A stretch of 64,000 bases of DNA from Mycolicibacter acidiphilus (GTDB taxonomy: Bacteria > Actinomycetota > Actinomycetes > Mycobacteriales > Mycobacteriaceae), in the NCBI RefSeq assembly GCF_018455725.1, contig NZ_JAHCLR010000016.1, positions 1 through 64,000 on the forward strand. Direction: 5' to 3'. A program made the position numbers and the translations under genes. The first letter of the stretch is position 1. Each line of letters begins with the position of its first letter. Positions 22,190 to 32,301 of this stretch are shown piece by piece. The notes under the pieces were generated by a model, which made no database searches, was not told where the DNA came from, and saw nothing but the letters and a program-made list of their open reading frames with translations.

Positions 22190-23623
22190 GTGGACGTCAC
22201 CGTCGTCGGTAGTGGACCCAACGGCCTGGCCGCAGCCGTCGTCTGCGCCCGCGCGGGCCTCTCGGTGCAGGTTCTCGAAGCCCAGCCCACCTTCGGCGGC
22301 GGTGCCCGCACCGCGGCCGACCCGGAGTTCACCGGGGTCAGCCACGACATCTGCTCGGCAGTGCATCCGCTGGCACTGGCGTCACCGTTCTTCGCCGAGT
22401 TCGATCTGCGGGCTCGCGGTGTCGAACTGGTGGTGCCGGAGGTCTCCTACGGCAACCCGCTGGACGGCCTGCCGGCCGCGATCGCCTACCGGGACCTGAA
22501 CCGCACCTGCGCGGAGTTGCAGCACGGCGCCGGGTGGCGCCGGTTGCTCGGCCCGCTGGTCGAGCACTCCGAGGCGGTGGTCGGGTTCCTGCTCGGCGAC
22601 AAACGCTCGGTGCCGTCCGGCGTCGGCACCGTCGCCCGACTCGGTCTGCGGATGGCCGGGCAGGGAACGCCGGCCTGGGATGCGGGCCTGGCCGGCGCCG
22701 ATGCGCGCGCGCTGTACACCGGCGTTGCCGCGCATACGATTTCGCGACTCCCATCGTTGACGTCGGCGGGTGCGGGGATGCTGCTGGCCACCCTCGGACA
22801 CACGGTGGGCTGGCCGGTCCCGGTCGGCGGCAGCCAGGCGATCACCGACGCACTCATCGTGGATCTGCGCGCCCACGGCGGGCAGTTGACCGCGGGCACC
22901 GAGGTGACCACACCCCCGACGGGCACCGTGGTTTTCGACACCGCCCCCACCGCGTTGCTGTCGATCTACGGCGCCGCGCTACCGCCGCGGTACGCAAAAG
23001 CGCTGCGGCGCTACCGATTCGGTTCAGCAGCGGCCAAGGTCGACTTCGTGCTCTCCGACGAGATCCCGTGGGCCGATCCACGGTTGGCGGCCGCACCCAC
23101 GCTGCACCTCGGCGGTGACCGCGCCCAGATGGCGCACGCCGAAGCCGAGGTCGCCGCCGGCCGGCACGCGGCGCAGCCGATGGTGCTGGCGGCGCAGTCG
23201 CATCTGACCGATCCGTCGCGCATCGACGCCGCGGGGCGGCGCCCGCTGTGGGCATACGCCCACGTGCCGGCCGGCTCAACCGTGGACCAGACCGCGGCGG
23301 TGACCGCCGCCGTCGAACGGTTCGCCCCGGGGTTCCGGGACATCGTGGTGGCCACCCGTTCCGTCCCGGCCGCCGGGCTGGCCGAGCACAACGCCAATTA
23401 CGTCGGCGGCGACATCGGCGTCGGTGGCAACAACGCCTGGCGGGCGCTGGTCGGTCCGACCCCGCGCTGGGACCCGTGGTCGACCCCGCTGCCCGGGGTG
23501 TATGTGTGCTCGGCGGCTACTCCCCCCGGCGCCGGTGTGCACGGGATGGCCGGCTACTACGCCGCCCGCAGCCTGCTCAGACGCGAGTTCGGGATCCGCG
23601 AGCTGCCCAGCCTGGCCCCCTAA
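22190..23623 (+). CDS. phytoene-desaturase-like FAD oxidoreductase (Rv2997-like)
   Basis: A 477-residue flavin amine oxidase/phytoene dehydrogenase-family protein. The dinucleotide-binding motif VVGSGPNGLAAAVVCARAG begins at residue 5 and is followed by GGGARTA. The C-terminal FAD-binding region includes PGAGVHGMAGYYAAR. The GTG at 22190, just past the upstream stop, gives the normal N-terminus. The frame is open further upstream but overlaps the DUF4262 gene. The substrate is unknown. Confidence 0.85.
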   Translation: MDVTVVGSGPNGLAAAVVCARAGLSVQVLEAQPTFGGGARTAADPEFTGVSHDICSAVHPLALASPFFAEFDLRARGVELVVPEVSYGNPLDGLPAAIAYRDLNRTCAELQHGAGWRRLLGPLVEHSEAVVGFLLGDKRSVPSGVGTVARLGLRMAGQGTPAWDAGLAGADARALYTGVAAHTISRLPSLTSAGAGMLLATLGHTVGWPVPVGGSQAITDALIVDLRAHGGQLTAGTEVTTPPTGTVVFDTAPTALLSIYGAALPPRYAKALRRYRFGSAAAKVDFVLSDEIPWADPRLAAAPTLHLGGDRAQMAHAEAEVAAGRHAAQPMVLAAQSHLTDPSRIDAAGRRPLWAYAHVPAGSTVDQTAAVTAAVERFAPGFRDIVVATRSVPAAGLAEHNANYVGGDIGVGGNNAWRALVGPTPRWDPWSTPLPGVYVCSAATPPGAGVHGMAGYYAARSLLRREFGIRELPSLAP

Positions 23624-23628
23624 ACCAC

Positions 23629-23691
23629 CGCGAACGTGCACAACTGTCCGGTATTCCCCCAGGTGGGGGCGGACAATTGTGCACGCTCGCG
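23629..23691. terminator. family A intergenic hairpin, copy 2
   Basis: Arms CGCGAACGTGCACAACTGTCCG and CGGACAATTGTGCACGCTCGCG flank a centre containing CCCCCAGGTGGGGG. It lies between the convergent ends of the flavoprotein gene and ilvC. It is nearly perfectly paired over 22 bp. Confidence 0.72.
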
Positions 23692-23701
23692 AGGGAGGTA
23701 A

Positions 23702-25276
<1,575 letters not shown>

Positions 25277-25277
<1 letters not shown>

Positions 25278-27154
25278 CAGGCGTGCCCCTCGTTGTCGTC
25301 GTCGTCGAACAGCGGCCGGATTCCGCGCGCCGCCTGGATCTCGTCGTTGCTGGTGCCGGCGGCCACCATCGGCCACACCTGCGCGTCCGCGCCGACGACG
25401 AACTCCACCACCACCGGCCGGTCGTTGATCGCCCGCGCCTGGTTGATCACGTCTTCGACGTCTTCCTCACGCTCGCAACGGAATGCGGCGCAGCCCAGCG
25501 CCTCGGACAGCATCACGAAGTCCGGGATGCGGCGCGAGTGGGTGGCCAGGTCAGTCTGCGAGTAGCGCTCGCCGTAGAACAGCGTCTGCCACTGGCGCAC
25601 CATGCCCAGGTTGCCGTTGTTGATCAGCGCGACCTTGATCGGGATGCCCTCGATGGCGCAGGTGGCCAGTTCCTGATTGGTCATCTGGAAGCAGCCGTCG
25701 CCGTCGACCGCCCACACCTCGGCGTCCGGGCAGCCCATCTTGGCGCCCATCGCCGCCGGCACGGCGAAGCCCATCGTGCCCAGCCCACCGGAGTTCAGCC
25801 AGGTGCGCGGCTTCTCGTATTTGACGAACTGCGCGGCCCACATCTGGTGCTGGCCCACGCCGGCGACGTAGATCGCGTCCGGCCCGGCGATGCGGCCGAG
25901 CGCCTCGATCACGAACTCCGGGCCGAGGCTGCCGTCGCTCTGCGGGCCGTAGCTCAGGGGGTAGGTGGTGCGGATCTCGTCGAGCCCGGCCCACCAGTCC
26001 GTCAGGTCCAGCGACACGTCGTCGTGGCGCAGTGCCGCGATCAGCTCGGTGATGACGGCTTTGACGTCGCCGACGATCGGCACGTCGGCGTGCCGGTTCT
26101 TGCCGATCTCGGCCGGGTCGATGTCGGCGTGGATGACCTTGGCGTCCGGCGCGAACGAGTCCAGCTGGCCGGTGACCCGGTCATCGAAGCGGGCGCCGAG
26201 CGTGATCAGCAGATCCGAGCGCTGCAGGCCGGCCACTGCCGCGACCGCGCCGTGCATGCCGGGCATGCCCAGGTGCTGCCGGTGGCTGTCCGGGAACGCG
26301 CCGCGGGCCATCAGCGTGGTGACCACCGGGATGCCGGTCAGCTCGGCCAGCTCCAGCAGTTCCTCGGTCGCGTCGCCGCGGATCACGCCGCCGCCGACGT
26401 AGAGCACCGGCTGGCGGGACGCGGCGATCAGCTTGGCGGCCTCCCGGATCTGCCGGTTGTGCGGCCGGGTGGTGGGCTTGTAGCCGGGCAGGTCCAGCCG
26501 CGGCGGCCAGGCGAACGTGCACTGGCCCTGCAGCACGTCCTTAGGGATGTCGACGAGGACGGCTCCGGGCCGCCCGCTTGCGGCGATGTGGAACGCCTCG
26601 GCGATCACCCGGGGGATGTCGTCGCCGCGGCGAACCAGGAAGTTGTGCTTGGTGATCGGCATGGTGATGCCGGAGATGTCGGCTTCCTGGAAGGCGTCGG
26701 TGCCGATCAGCGACCGGCCAACCTGCCCGGTGATGGCGACGACGGGAATCGAGTCCATCTGCGCGTCGGCCAGCGGGGTGACCAGGTTCGTGGCGCCGGG
26801 ACCGGAGGTGGCCATGCACACCCCGACCCGACCGGTGGCGTGCGCGTAACCGCTGGCGGCGTGGCCGGCGCCCTGCTCGTGGCGGACCAGCACGTGGCGC
26901 AGTTTCTGCGAGTCGTAGAGCGGGTCGTAGACCGGCAGCACCGCACCCCCGGGGATGCCGAAGATCACGTCGACGTCGAGTTCCTCCAGCGAGCGGATCA
27001 CCGACTGGGCGCCGGTCATCTGCTGCGGCGCGACGCGCTTGGCCGGCGTCTTGGTCGGGTCAGCGGTCGGGTCGGCGGCCGACTCCCCATTGGCCGGTGT
27101 CCGCTCCTGGGTTGCGGCGGCTCGCTCCGGGGGCCGCGCGGTGGGTGCGCTCAC
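25277..27154 (-). CDS. ilvB: acetolactate synthase large subunit
   Basis: Thiamine-diphosphate and FAD enzyme condensing pyruvate to acetolactate or acetohydroxybutyrate. The 625-residue protein has the catalytic Glu in [14 protein letters not shown] and the ThDP/Mg motif GDGCFQ..NN. The GTG at 27154 gives the MSAPT start seen in the mycobacterial enzyme; an upstream in-frame codon at 27199 falls inside the terminator T-run and is rejected. It is controlled by the upstream attenuator. Confidence 0.96.
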
Positions 27155-27197
27155 GTTGCTTCCTTCATGTCTTCGTGCCTGCGGTATCGGTGACAAC

Positions 27198-27234
27198 AAA
27201 AAACCCCCGCCAGCTCAGCTGCTGTACGAGGGTT
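27198..27234 (-). terminator. ilvB attenuator terminator
   Basis: On the minus strand, AACCCTCG pairs with CGGGGGTT, with an inner CAGC/GCTG pairing, followed at once by six T residues. It sits between the leader peptide and ilvB. The 5' arm overlaps the sequence needed by the alternative antiterminator stem. Confidence 0.85.
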
Positions 27235-27270
27235 GCGCGTTGATGCTTGAAGCTAGCCAGCAACCAACGC
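27231..27270 (-). promoter_or_regulatory. ilvB antiterminator stem
   Basis: GCGTTGGTTGC at the end of the leader-peptide coding region can pair with separate CAACGC and GCAACC segments further downstream. The GCAACC arm shares its AACC with the terminator's 5' arm, so the two structures exclude each other, as required for translation-coupled attenuation. Confidence 0.65.
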
Positions 27271-27306
27271 GCTGACCGGTACTACAAGCATTCCGCGGTT
27301 CATCAT
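27253..27306 (-). CDS. ilvL: ilvBNC leader peptide
   Basis: A 17-codon reading frame, MMNRGMLVVPVSALVAG, with seven Leu/Val residues including clustered CTT GTA GTA and TTG GTT. It lies between a good promoter and a T-tailed terminator upstream of ilvB. Ribosome stalling when branched-chain aminoacyl-tRNAs are scarce would favour the antiterminator. It is too short for automatic gene calling. Confidence 0.8.
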   Translation of the reverse strand: MMNRGMLVVPVSALVAG

Positions 27307-27314
27307 GATGCTCG

Positions 27315-27344
27315 ACAGTAGCTTCCGCACAGGTCAGCCGTCAA
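27315..27344 (-). promoter_or_regulatory. ilvB promoter
   Basis: Minus-strand TTGACG (27344-27339), an 18-base spacer and TACTGT (27320-27315) resemble a housekeeping sigma promoter. The -10 ends 8 bases before the leader ATG, so the leader mRNA would be leaderless or nearly so. Confidence 0.65.
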
Positions 27345-27364
27345 ATCCGGACCGGTGCGGCAGG

Positions 27365-28219
27365 TCACTGCAAATGGTCGACCAGCGATCCGTGCTCACC
27401 GAACAGTTCCGCGGTCCAGCGAGTGAGCAGCGCAGTGTTGTCGACGTCGTCGGGATGGAACCCGACCCGGGTGTAGTCACCGACCCGGCGGAAGACCGCC
27501 CGGGTCAGAAACGGCGAGTGCCGCAGCGCCGCCAGGCTGCGGAACAGCCGGACCGGGTGATAGGTGGCGCGATCGCCGAGCAGCGAGATGATCGAGTAGA
27601 TCGCGACGCTCAGCGGAAAACTGAACCGGATGAATCGCATCACCCGAATGCGCCGAGCCTCACTGCCCCCGACGGCGCGGTACACGTCGAACGCCACCGA
27701 CCGGTGCTCCGATTCCTCGATCGCGTGCCACAGCAGCATCGACCGGACCTCGGTCGTCCCGAGCAGCGCTTGCGCACGCTCATCGGACAGCAGGGTTTCG
27801 GCGAAGACCGCGGTGAAATGCTCGTCGGCTGCGGTCATCGCCAGGCAGGTCAGCGGCGACAGCCGCCGTTCGACGAACTTCAACTGCCGGCGGACCATCC
27901 GATCCACCCGAGCGGTGGGATAACCCATCTGAGCAAGCCGTTCGTTGAGCGAGCGGTGTTCTCGGCCGTGGGTGATCTCCTGGCCGACGAACCCCTTGAC
28001 CCGTTCCTTGAGTTCGGGGTCGGTGATCTGGTCGGCGTAGTGGCGCACCGACCGGACGAAGAACTCCTCGCCCTCCGGGAAGACGGCCGACAGATGGGCG
28101 ATCACGTGACTCATCACCAGATCGCCCTGTACGAAGTGCCGGTCCAGCGAGGCCACCGGGTAGTTGAACCGGATCCGGCGGGCGTGCACCGCCGGGTGCC
28201 CGGTGTGATCAGCGGTCAT
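27365..28219 (-). CDS. PF10118-type metal-dependent hydrolase
   Basis: A 284-residue protein of the putative metal-dependent hydrolase family (predicted membrane-associated, diiron-like helical bundle). Conserved acidic/His pairs are visible: QEITHGREHRSLNERL, AADEHFTA and HAIEESEHRSVAFDVY. Two hydrophobic stretches lie near residues 195-220. It overlaps the upstream TetR gene by 11 bases, so the regulator and hydrolase form a coupled pair. The substrate is unknown. Confidence 0.8.
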   Translation of the reverse strand: MTADHTGHPAVHARRIRFNYPVASLDRHFVQGDLVMSHVIAHLSAVFPEGEEFFVRSVRHYADQITDPELKERVKGFVGQEITHGREHRSLNERLAQMGYPTARVDRMVRRQLKFVERRLSPLTCLAMTAADEHFTAVFAETLLSDERAQALLGTTEVRSMLLWHAIEESEHRSVAFDVYRAVGGSEARRIRVMRFIRFSFPLSVAIYSIISLLGDRATYHPVRLFRSLAALRHSPFLTRAVFRRVGDYTRVGFHPDDVDNTALLTRWTAELFGEHGSLVDHLQ

Positions 28220-28853
28220 GGTGCTCCTCGGGATGGTCGGGCGGGTCGATCAGCGGACGGATCAGCGCCTTGAAGGCGGCCAGGATGTCGGCGGTGGCCA
28301 GCGGCTCGTAGCCGTCGATCGACCGGGTCATCGCCAGGCCGTTCATCAGCGCGAAGACCATTTGTGGGCCGAGCCGGGAACCGGCCGGGGCGGCGGGGCT
28401 CTCCGGGGCGAGCATCTCGGTGTAGACCCGGTTGCAGGCCTCGTTGAACTGCCGGTCGGTCTCGATGACCGCGGCCGCCAACTCACGGTCGGTGCGAGCG
28501 GCCGCCCACAGTTCCTGGCACGCGGTGAACGTCGGTCCGGCGAACATCGACCAGAGCAGGTCGAACGCCTCGTCGAGCTTGTCGGCAGCCGGGTTCAGTC
28601 CGGCCATCAGCACCTCGAACTCTTCGACGCGACGGCCCAGCGAGTACTCGACGGCCGCCGTCAGCAGTTCGATCTTCGTCGGGAAGTGGCCTTGCAGGGC
28701 GCCGACCGACACCCCGGCGCGGCGCGCCACCTCGGTGGTGGTGGTGGCTTTGAAGCCGACCTCGACCAGTGCGGCGAGCGTGGCGTCCAGCAGTGCCCGA
28801 CGAGTCTCGGCGGTCCGCTCGGCCTGGGTGCGGCGCGGCTTCGTGGGCGGCAT
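28209..28853 (-). CDS. TetR-family transcriptional regulator
   Basis: A 214-residue regulator with an N-terminal helix-turn-helix (about residues 12-58: RRALLDATLAALVEVGF, TTTTEVARRAGVSVGALQGHFPTK) and a variable ligand-binding C-terminus. The ATG at 28853 starts MPPTKPRRTQAERT; the longer frame upstream is non-coding AT-rich DNA. An AT-rich palindrome 20 bases upstream is a candidate autoregulatory operator. Confidence 0.9.
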   Translation of the reverse strand: MPPTKPRRTQAERTAETRRALLDATLAALVEVGFKATTTTEVARRAGVSVGALQGHFPTKIELLTAAVEYSLGRRVEEFEVLMAGLNPAADKLDEAFDLLWSMFAGPTFTACQELWAAARTDRELAAAVIETDRQFNEACNRVYTEMLAPESPAAPAGSRLGPQMVFALMNGLAMTRSIDGYEPLATADILAAFKALIRPLIDPPDHPEEHHDR

Positions 28854-28872
28854 CGCCCCATCCTGCGCCACT

Positions 28873-28899
28873 AAAAATAAGTCCGCAATATTTATTTTT
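28873..28899. promoter_or_regulatory. AT-rich palindrome upstream of TetR gene
   Basis: AAAAATAA and TTATTTTT arms of 8 bp are separated by 11 bases, a striking AT island within GC-rich DNA. It lies 20-46 bases upstream of the TetR start codon, where a promoter and operator would be expected. Confidence 0.5.
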
Positions 28900-28918
28900 T
28901 CGGTATCGCCGGGCGGCG

Positions 28919-29470
28919 CTAAAAGCAGTAGTAGCGCTTCCAGACCGGGAATCCGGGGTGGTGACACTCCGCGAGCTTCTCCATGGTGTCGGCTTCCGAG
29001 TCGACGTTCGGATTGTGGGTGATCAGCCAGTCACCGCCCCGGTCGACGAGCACGATCGGCCAACGTCGGGGATAGGGACTCTTTGGTCCGGTGACGGCAA
29101 CCGTCGCGCCGGCCAGGTTGTCAGGCGCCGGTTCGATGTCGGTCACGGTGAACGTGAAGGGCAGTTTCCCGTCGGCGCCGAGTTGCCCCAGTTCGTCGTC
29201 GAGTTGCTGCCCCTCATCGGGGGTGAACCCGTTCTCAACGACGTCGGCCTTGTCCTGGTAGGGGATGCTCGGGTCGATCAGCTTGGTCAGTGCTGCCTCC
29301 ACCCGGTCGGCAGTGGGAACCGGACCGGTGCAGGCCGGTTGCCCGGGGTCTCCGCAGTCCGCCCGGGCCGGCGCCGTCGCCCCGACCGGGACGATCAGTC
29401 CGATCAGCACCACCAGCACCGCTGCGGCACCGGATCGCACAGCCCCATCGTCGGCCACAGGCCGCAGCAT
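28919..29470 (-). CDS. exported MTB12-like protein
   Basis: A 183-residue protein with a signal peptide (hydrophobic AAAVLVVLIGLIVPVGATAPARA, cleavage near ARA-DC). The mature part resembles the low-molecular-weight antigen MTB12/CFP2 family: PTADRVEAALTKLIDPSIPYQDKADVVENG, then LPFTFTVTDI and a C-terminal WLI strand. Four Cys could form two disulfides. Its function in the envelope or medium is unknown. Confidence 0.72.
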   Translation of the reverse strand: MLRPVADDGAVRSGAAAVLVVLIGLIVPVGATAPARADCGDPGQPACTGPVPTADRVEAALTKLIDPSIPYQDKADVVENGFTPDEGQQLDDELGQLGADGKLPFTFTVTDIEPAPDNLAGATVAVTGPKSPYPRRWPIVLVDRGGDWLITHNPNVDSEADTMEKLAECHHPGFPVWKRYYCF

Positions 29471-29528
29471 AGGCGACCGGACCTGCGGTGGAGTGCCGTT
29501 ACGACCAGCCGGGTGGCATCATGCGTGG

Positions 29529-29939
29529 GTGCCAGCCGACTCAACCCAGCCCCCGGAACCCACCGCACCGGCCAAGCCACTGGTGCTGCGAATCTCGCCG
29601 ATGGCCCACTTCGCGGTCGGCTTCCTTGCCCTGGGGCTGCTGATCCCGGTGCTCGCCTGGCCGCTGACCGCACCGCTGCTGGTGATTCCGGCGCTGCTGG
29701 CCGCGTTGATCGTCCGACTGCGCACCGTCGCCGATGCCGAGACCGTCACGGCGCGGTCCCTGCTGGGGGCCCGCACGGTGCCGTGGACGGAGATCTCCGG
29801 CCTGGGGTTCACCGGCGGTTCCTGGGCGCGCGCCCACCTCACCGGCGGTGAGCAACTGCGGTTGCCGGCGGTCACGTTCGCGACGCTGCCGCTGCTCACC
29901 GAGGCCAGCGCGGGACGGGTGCCGAATCCCTATCGCTAG
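29529..29939 (+). CDS. cfp6: CFP6/PH-domain membrane protein
   Basis: A 136-residue protein matching mycobacterial low-molecular-weight antigen 6 (Rv3004). Two hydrophobic segments (AVGFLALGLLIPVLAW and APLLVIPALLAAL) precede a PH-like beta domain ending LTEASAGRVPNPYR. I take the GTG at 29529; the ATG within MAHFAVGF corresponds to the shorter M. tuberculosis start. Its 3' end overlaps that of the DoxX gene by 4 bases. Confidence 0.85.
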   Translation: MPADSTQPPEPTAPAKPLVLRISPMAHFAVGFLALGLLIPVLAWPLTAPLLVIPALLAALIVRLRTVADAETVTARSLLGARTVPWTEISGLGFTGGSWARAHLTGGEQLRLPAVTFATLPLLTEASAGRVPNPYR

Positions 29940-30745
29940 CTCAGCGGGTTCGCCCCGTTGAGGAACACCCACATCGCCACCCCACCGGCGATCCCGAGCA
30001 CCAGTGCCGCGAAGGATCCGATGAACGGCCGCCGGGCCCAGCCGCGGTCCCCGTCCAGCCCGTAGCGGCCCGGGCCGACCAGCACGATCGCGACTGCGAT
30101 CACGATCAGCATGATGTGGTACTCGTGCCCGTCCGGCAGGAAGAACGCGAACCGGCCGTGGTCGTGGGAGACACCGGCGAGCACCCCGTTGATCAGGTAG
30201 GCCAGCGCGCCCGCCGCCGCCAGCGGTGTGAACAGTCCGAGTACCAGCAGCAGGCCGGCGGCGATCTGCCCGCCGGCGGCCGTGTAGGTCAGGATGTCGG
30301 CGTGCTGATAGCCGGCGTCGGCGATCGAGCTCTTGAAACCGGACAGGCCCTGCCCGCCCCACCAGCCGAACAGCTTGCGCAGCCCGTGCGCGATCAGCAG
30401 CACACCCAGCCCCGCCCGCAGAATGAGCAGGCCCAGATCCTGGGTGCCGCGCCGGTCCACCGGCTGGAACGGGTCGTCGCCCGAGTCGGTCCGAGCGTTC
30501 GTCGACGTGCGGGCCGCGGCGGACTGCGGCTCGCTGTAGGGCAGCGGGTGGTAGTCGCCACCCAGGGACGGTGAGACGGTCGGTTCGTAGGGCGGAATGG
30601 CCGTGGTCTCGAAATCACCGCTGTACGTCGGTGAGGGCATGTCGTCCTCCGGATCTACCAGGCGCGCTGACTCCGGCTTCTGTCCGCCCGCCGAGGCCGC
30701 ACCACGTGGTCGACCCCAGCGTGAGTGCTCACCTTCACTGGTCAC
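29936..30745 (-). CDS. DoxX-family membrane protein
   Basis: A 269-residue protein (Rv3005c-like). The first 120 residues are hydrophilic and Pro/Ser/Thr-rich and cytoplasmic. Four membrane segments follow (LGLLILRAGLGVLLIAHG, GGQIAAGLLLVLGLF, IMLIVIAVAIVLVG and the C-terminal FAALVLGIAGGVAMWVF). In M. tuberculosis, DoxX joins SodA and SseA in a membrane-associated oxidative-stress complex. I choose the GTG at 30745, beginning VTSEGEHSRW; the frame extends upstream without similarity. Confidence 0.85.
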   Translation of the reverse strand: MTSEGEHSRWGRPRGAASAGGQKPESARLVDPEDDMPSPTYSGDFETTAIPPYEPTVSPSLGGDYHPLPYSEPQSAAARTSTNARTDSGDDPFQPVDRRGTQDLGLLILRAGLGVLLIAHGLRKLFGWWGGQGLSGFKSSIADAGYQHADILTYTAAGGQIAAGLLLVLGLFTPLAAAGALAYLINGVLAGVSHDHGRFAFFLPDGHEYHIMLIVIAVAIVLVGPGRYGLDGDRGWARRPFIGSFAALVLGIAGGVAMWVFLNGANPLS

Positions 30746-30894
30746 GATGCTCAGGGTAAGGGCAAGCCCGGTTGGATTGGGGATTTGAAGGCCTTCGTTA
30801 GCGAATCGATTCCGGACCGGTTCGGGCCGTGGCGACACCGCTTTCCGGCAACCGTCGTGGCACCCCCGACCGCGGTGTCCGTAATCTGACGGGC

Positions 30895-32016
30895 ATGCGG
30901 ATGCGCGGGGCGGTTCACCGGATGCCTGCTGTGCTGTGCTCGGCGCTGCTGGTGCTCACCGGGTGCGCGCACTTCAACGATGCGCAGTCGGAGCCGTTCA
31001 CCACCGTGCCGCGCCGCGGGATGGCGCCGCCCTCGACGACCACCCCACCACCGCCGTTGCCGCCCAATCCCTTCCCGAAGATCTGTCCGGCCCCGGGGGT
31101 CATGCAGGGCTGCCTGGAGAGCACCAGCGGCTTGATCATGCACGCGGACAGCAAGTCCGCGCTGGTCGCCGAGCGGACCACCGGCGCGGTCAAAGAGGTG
31201 TCGCTGAACGCCGAGCCGAAGGTCAAGACCGTCATCGGCGTCGACCCGTCCGGCGACGGCGGGCTGATGGACATCGCGCTGTCGCCCACCTACGCCCAGG
31301 ACCGGCTGATGTACGCCTACATCAGCACCCCCACCGACAACCGGGTCGTCCGGATCGCCGACGGCGACGTCCCCAAGGACATCCTGACCGGAATCCCCAA
31401 GGGGGCCACCGGGAACACCGGCGCGCTGATCTTCACCAGCCGCACCACGCTGGTGGTGCTCACCGGTGACGCCGGCGATCCGGGCGCCGCCAACGACCCG
31501 GGTTCACGCGCCGGGAAGGTGCTGCGCATCGAACAGCCGACCACCGTCGGCCAGGCGCCGCCCACCACCGCGCTGAGCGGGATGGGTGCCGGCGGCGGGC
31601 TGTGCATCGACCACGTCGACGGCTCGCTGTACGTCACCGACCGCACCCCCAGCGGCGACCGCCTGCAGCGCATCACCAAGGACTCCCAGGTGTCCACGGT
31701 GTGGACCTGGCCGGACAAGCCGGGCGTGGCCGGTTGCGCCGCCCTGGACGGCATCGTGCTGGTCAACCTGGTCAACACCAAGCAGACGGTGGCGGTGCGA
31801 CTGGCATCGGGCACCGGTTCGGTCACCAGCGAGCCCGAGGTCATGCGCCAGGACACCCACGGGCATGTGTGGGCGGTGAAGATGTCCCCGGACGGCAACG
31901 TCTGGGGTGCCACCGTGAACAAGACCGCCGGCGACGCCGAGAAGCTCGACGACGTGGTCTTCCCACTGTTCCCGTCCGGCGGCGGCTTCCCGCGCGCCAA
32001 CGACGACAAGGACTAG
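30895..32016 (+). CDS. lppZ: lipoprotein LppZ
   Basis: A 373-residue lipoprotein with a signal peptide ending in the lipobox LVLTGC (lipidated Cys at about 22). A Pro/Thr-rich linker then leads to a beta-propeller resembling glucose/sorbosone dehydrogenases (GGLMDIALSPTYAQDRLMY, GNTGALIFTSRT). It is the same length as Rv3006. It is anchored outside the membrane; the reaction, if any, is unknown. It is divergent from the DoxX gene across a 149-base spacer. Confidence 0.92.
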   Translation: MRMRGAVHRMPAVLCSALLVLTGCAHFNDAQSEPFTTVPRRGMAPPSTTTPPPPLPPNPFPKICPAPGVMQGCLESTSGLIMHADSKSALVAERTTGAVKEVSLNAEPKVKTVIGVDPSGDGGLMDIALSPTYAQDRLMYAYISTPTDNRVVRIADGDVPKDILTGIPKGATGNTGALIFTSRTTLVVLTGDAGDPGAANDPGSRAGKVLRIEQPTTVGQAPPTTALSGMGAGGGLCIDHVDGSLYVTDRTPSGDRLQRITKDSQVSTVWTWPDKPGVAGCAALDGIVLVNLVNTKQTVAVRLASGTGSVTSEPEVMRQDTHGHVWAVKMSPDGNVWGATVNKTAGDAEKLDDVVFPLFPSGGGFPRANDDKD

Positions 32017-32033
32017 CGGCGGGACTAGGCGGG

Positions 32034-32052
32034 TCTGGCCGCACCGGCCAGA
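32034..32052. terminator. small hairpin after lppZ
   Basis: TCTGGCC and GGCCAGA pair around a 5-base loop 17 bases past the lppZ stop codon. There is no T-run. Confidence 0.4.
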
Positions 32053-32219
32053 GCTGCGCACGCCCCCGTCCACACACACCTGATCTCCCCTGCTGTCACT
32101 TCTGTCACTGCAGGTGGGCGATTTAATCTAAGCGCGCACTGTTACCTATTCAGGTCGGCTTACGTTACTCACGCCAAGCAGCGGATTAAAAGGCTTTAGC
32201 CTCGAAAAATCCGTATCAG

Positions 32220-32249
32220 TTGACTTACATGTACTCAGTCTACTATTAA
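32220..32249 (+). promoter_or_regulatory. promoter in AT-rich island
   Basis: The 285-bp gap after lppZ turns strongly AT-rich from about 32110. It contains TTGACT at 32220-32225 with either TACTAT (15-base spacer) or TATTAA (18-base spacer) as -10. A leader of about 50 bases would precede the exported-protein gene at 32302, whose ribosome site is AAGGAG. Confidence 0.55.
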
Positions 32250-32301
32250 GTAATATTACCGAGCATGTGGCACCCGCCACGGTCGCGCAATAAGGAGACC
32301 C

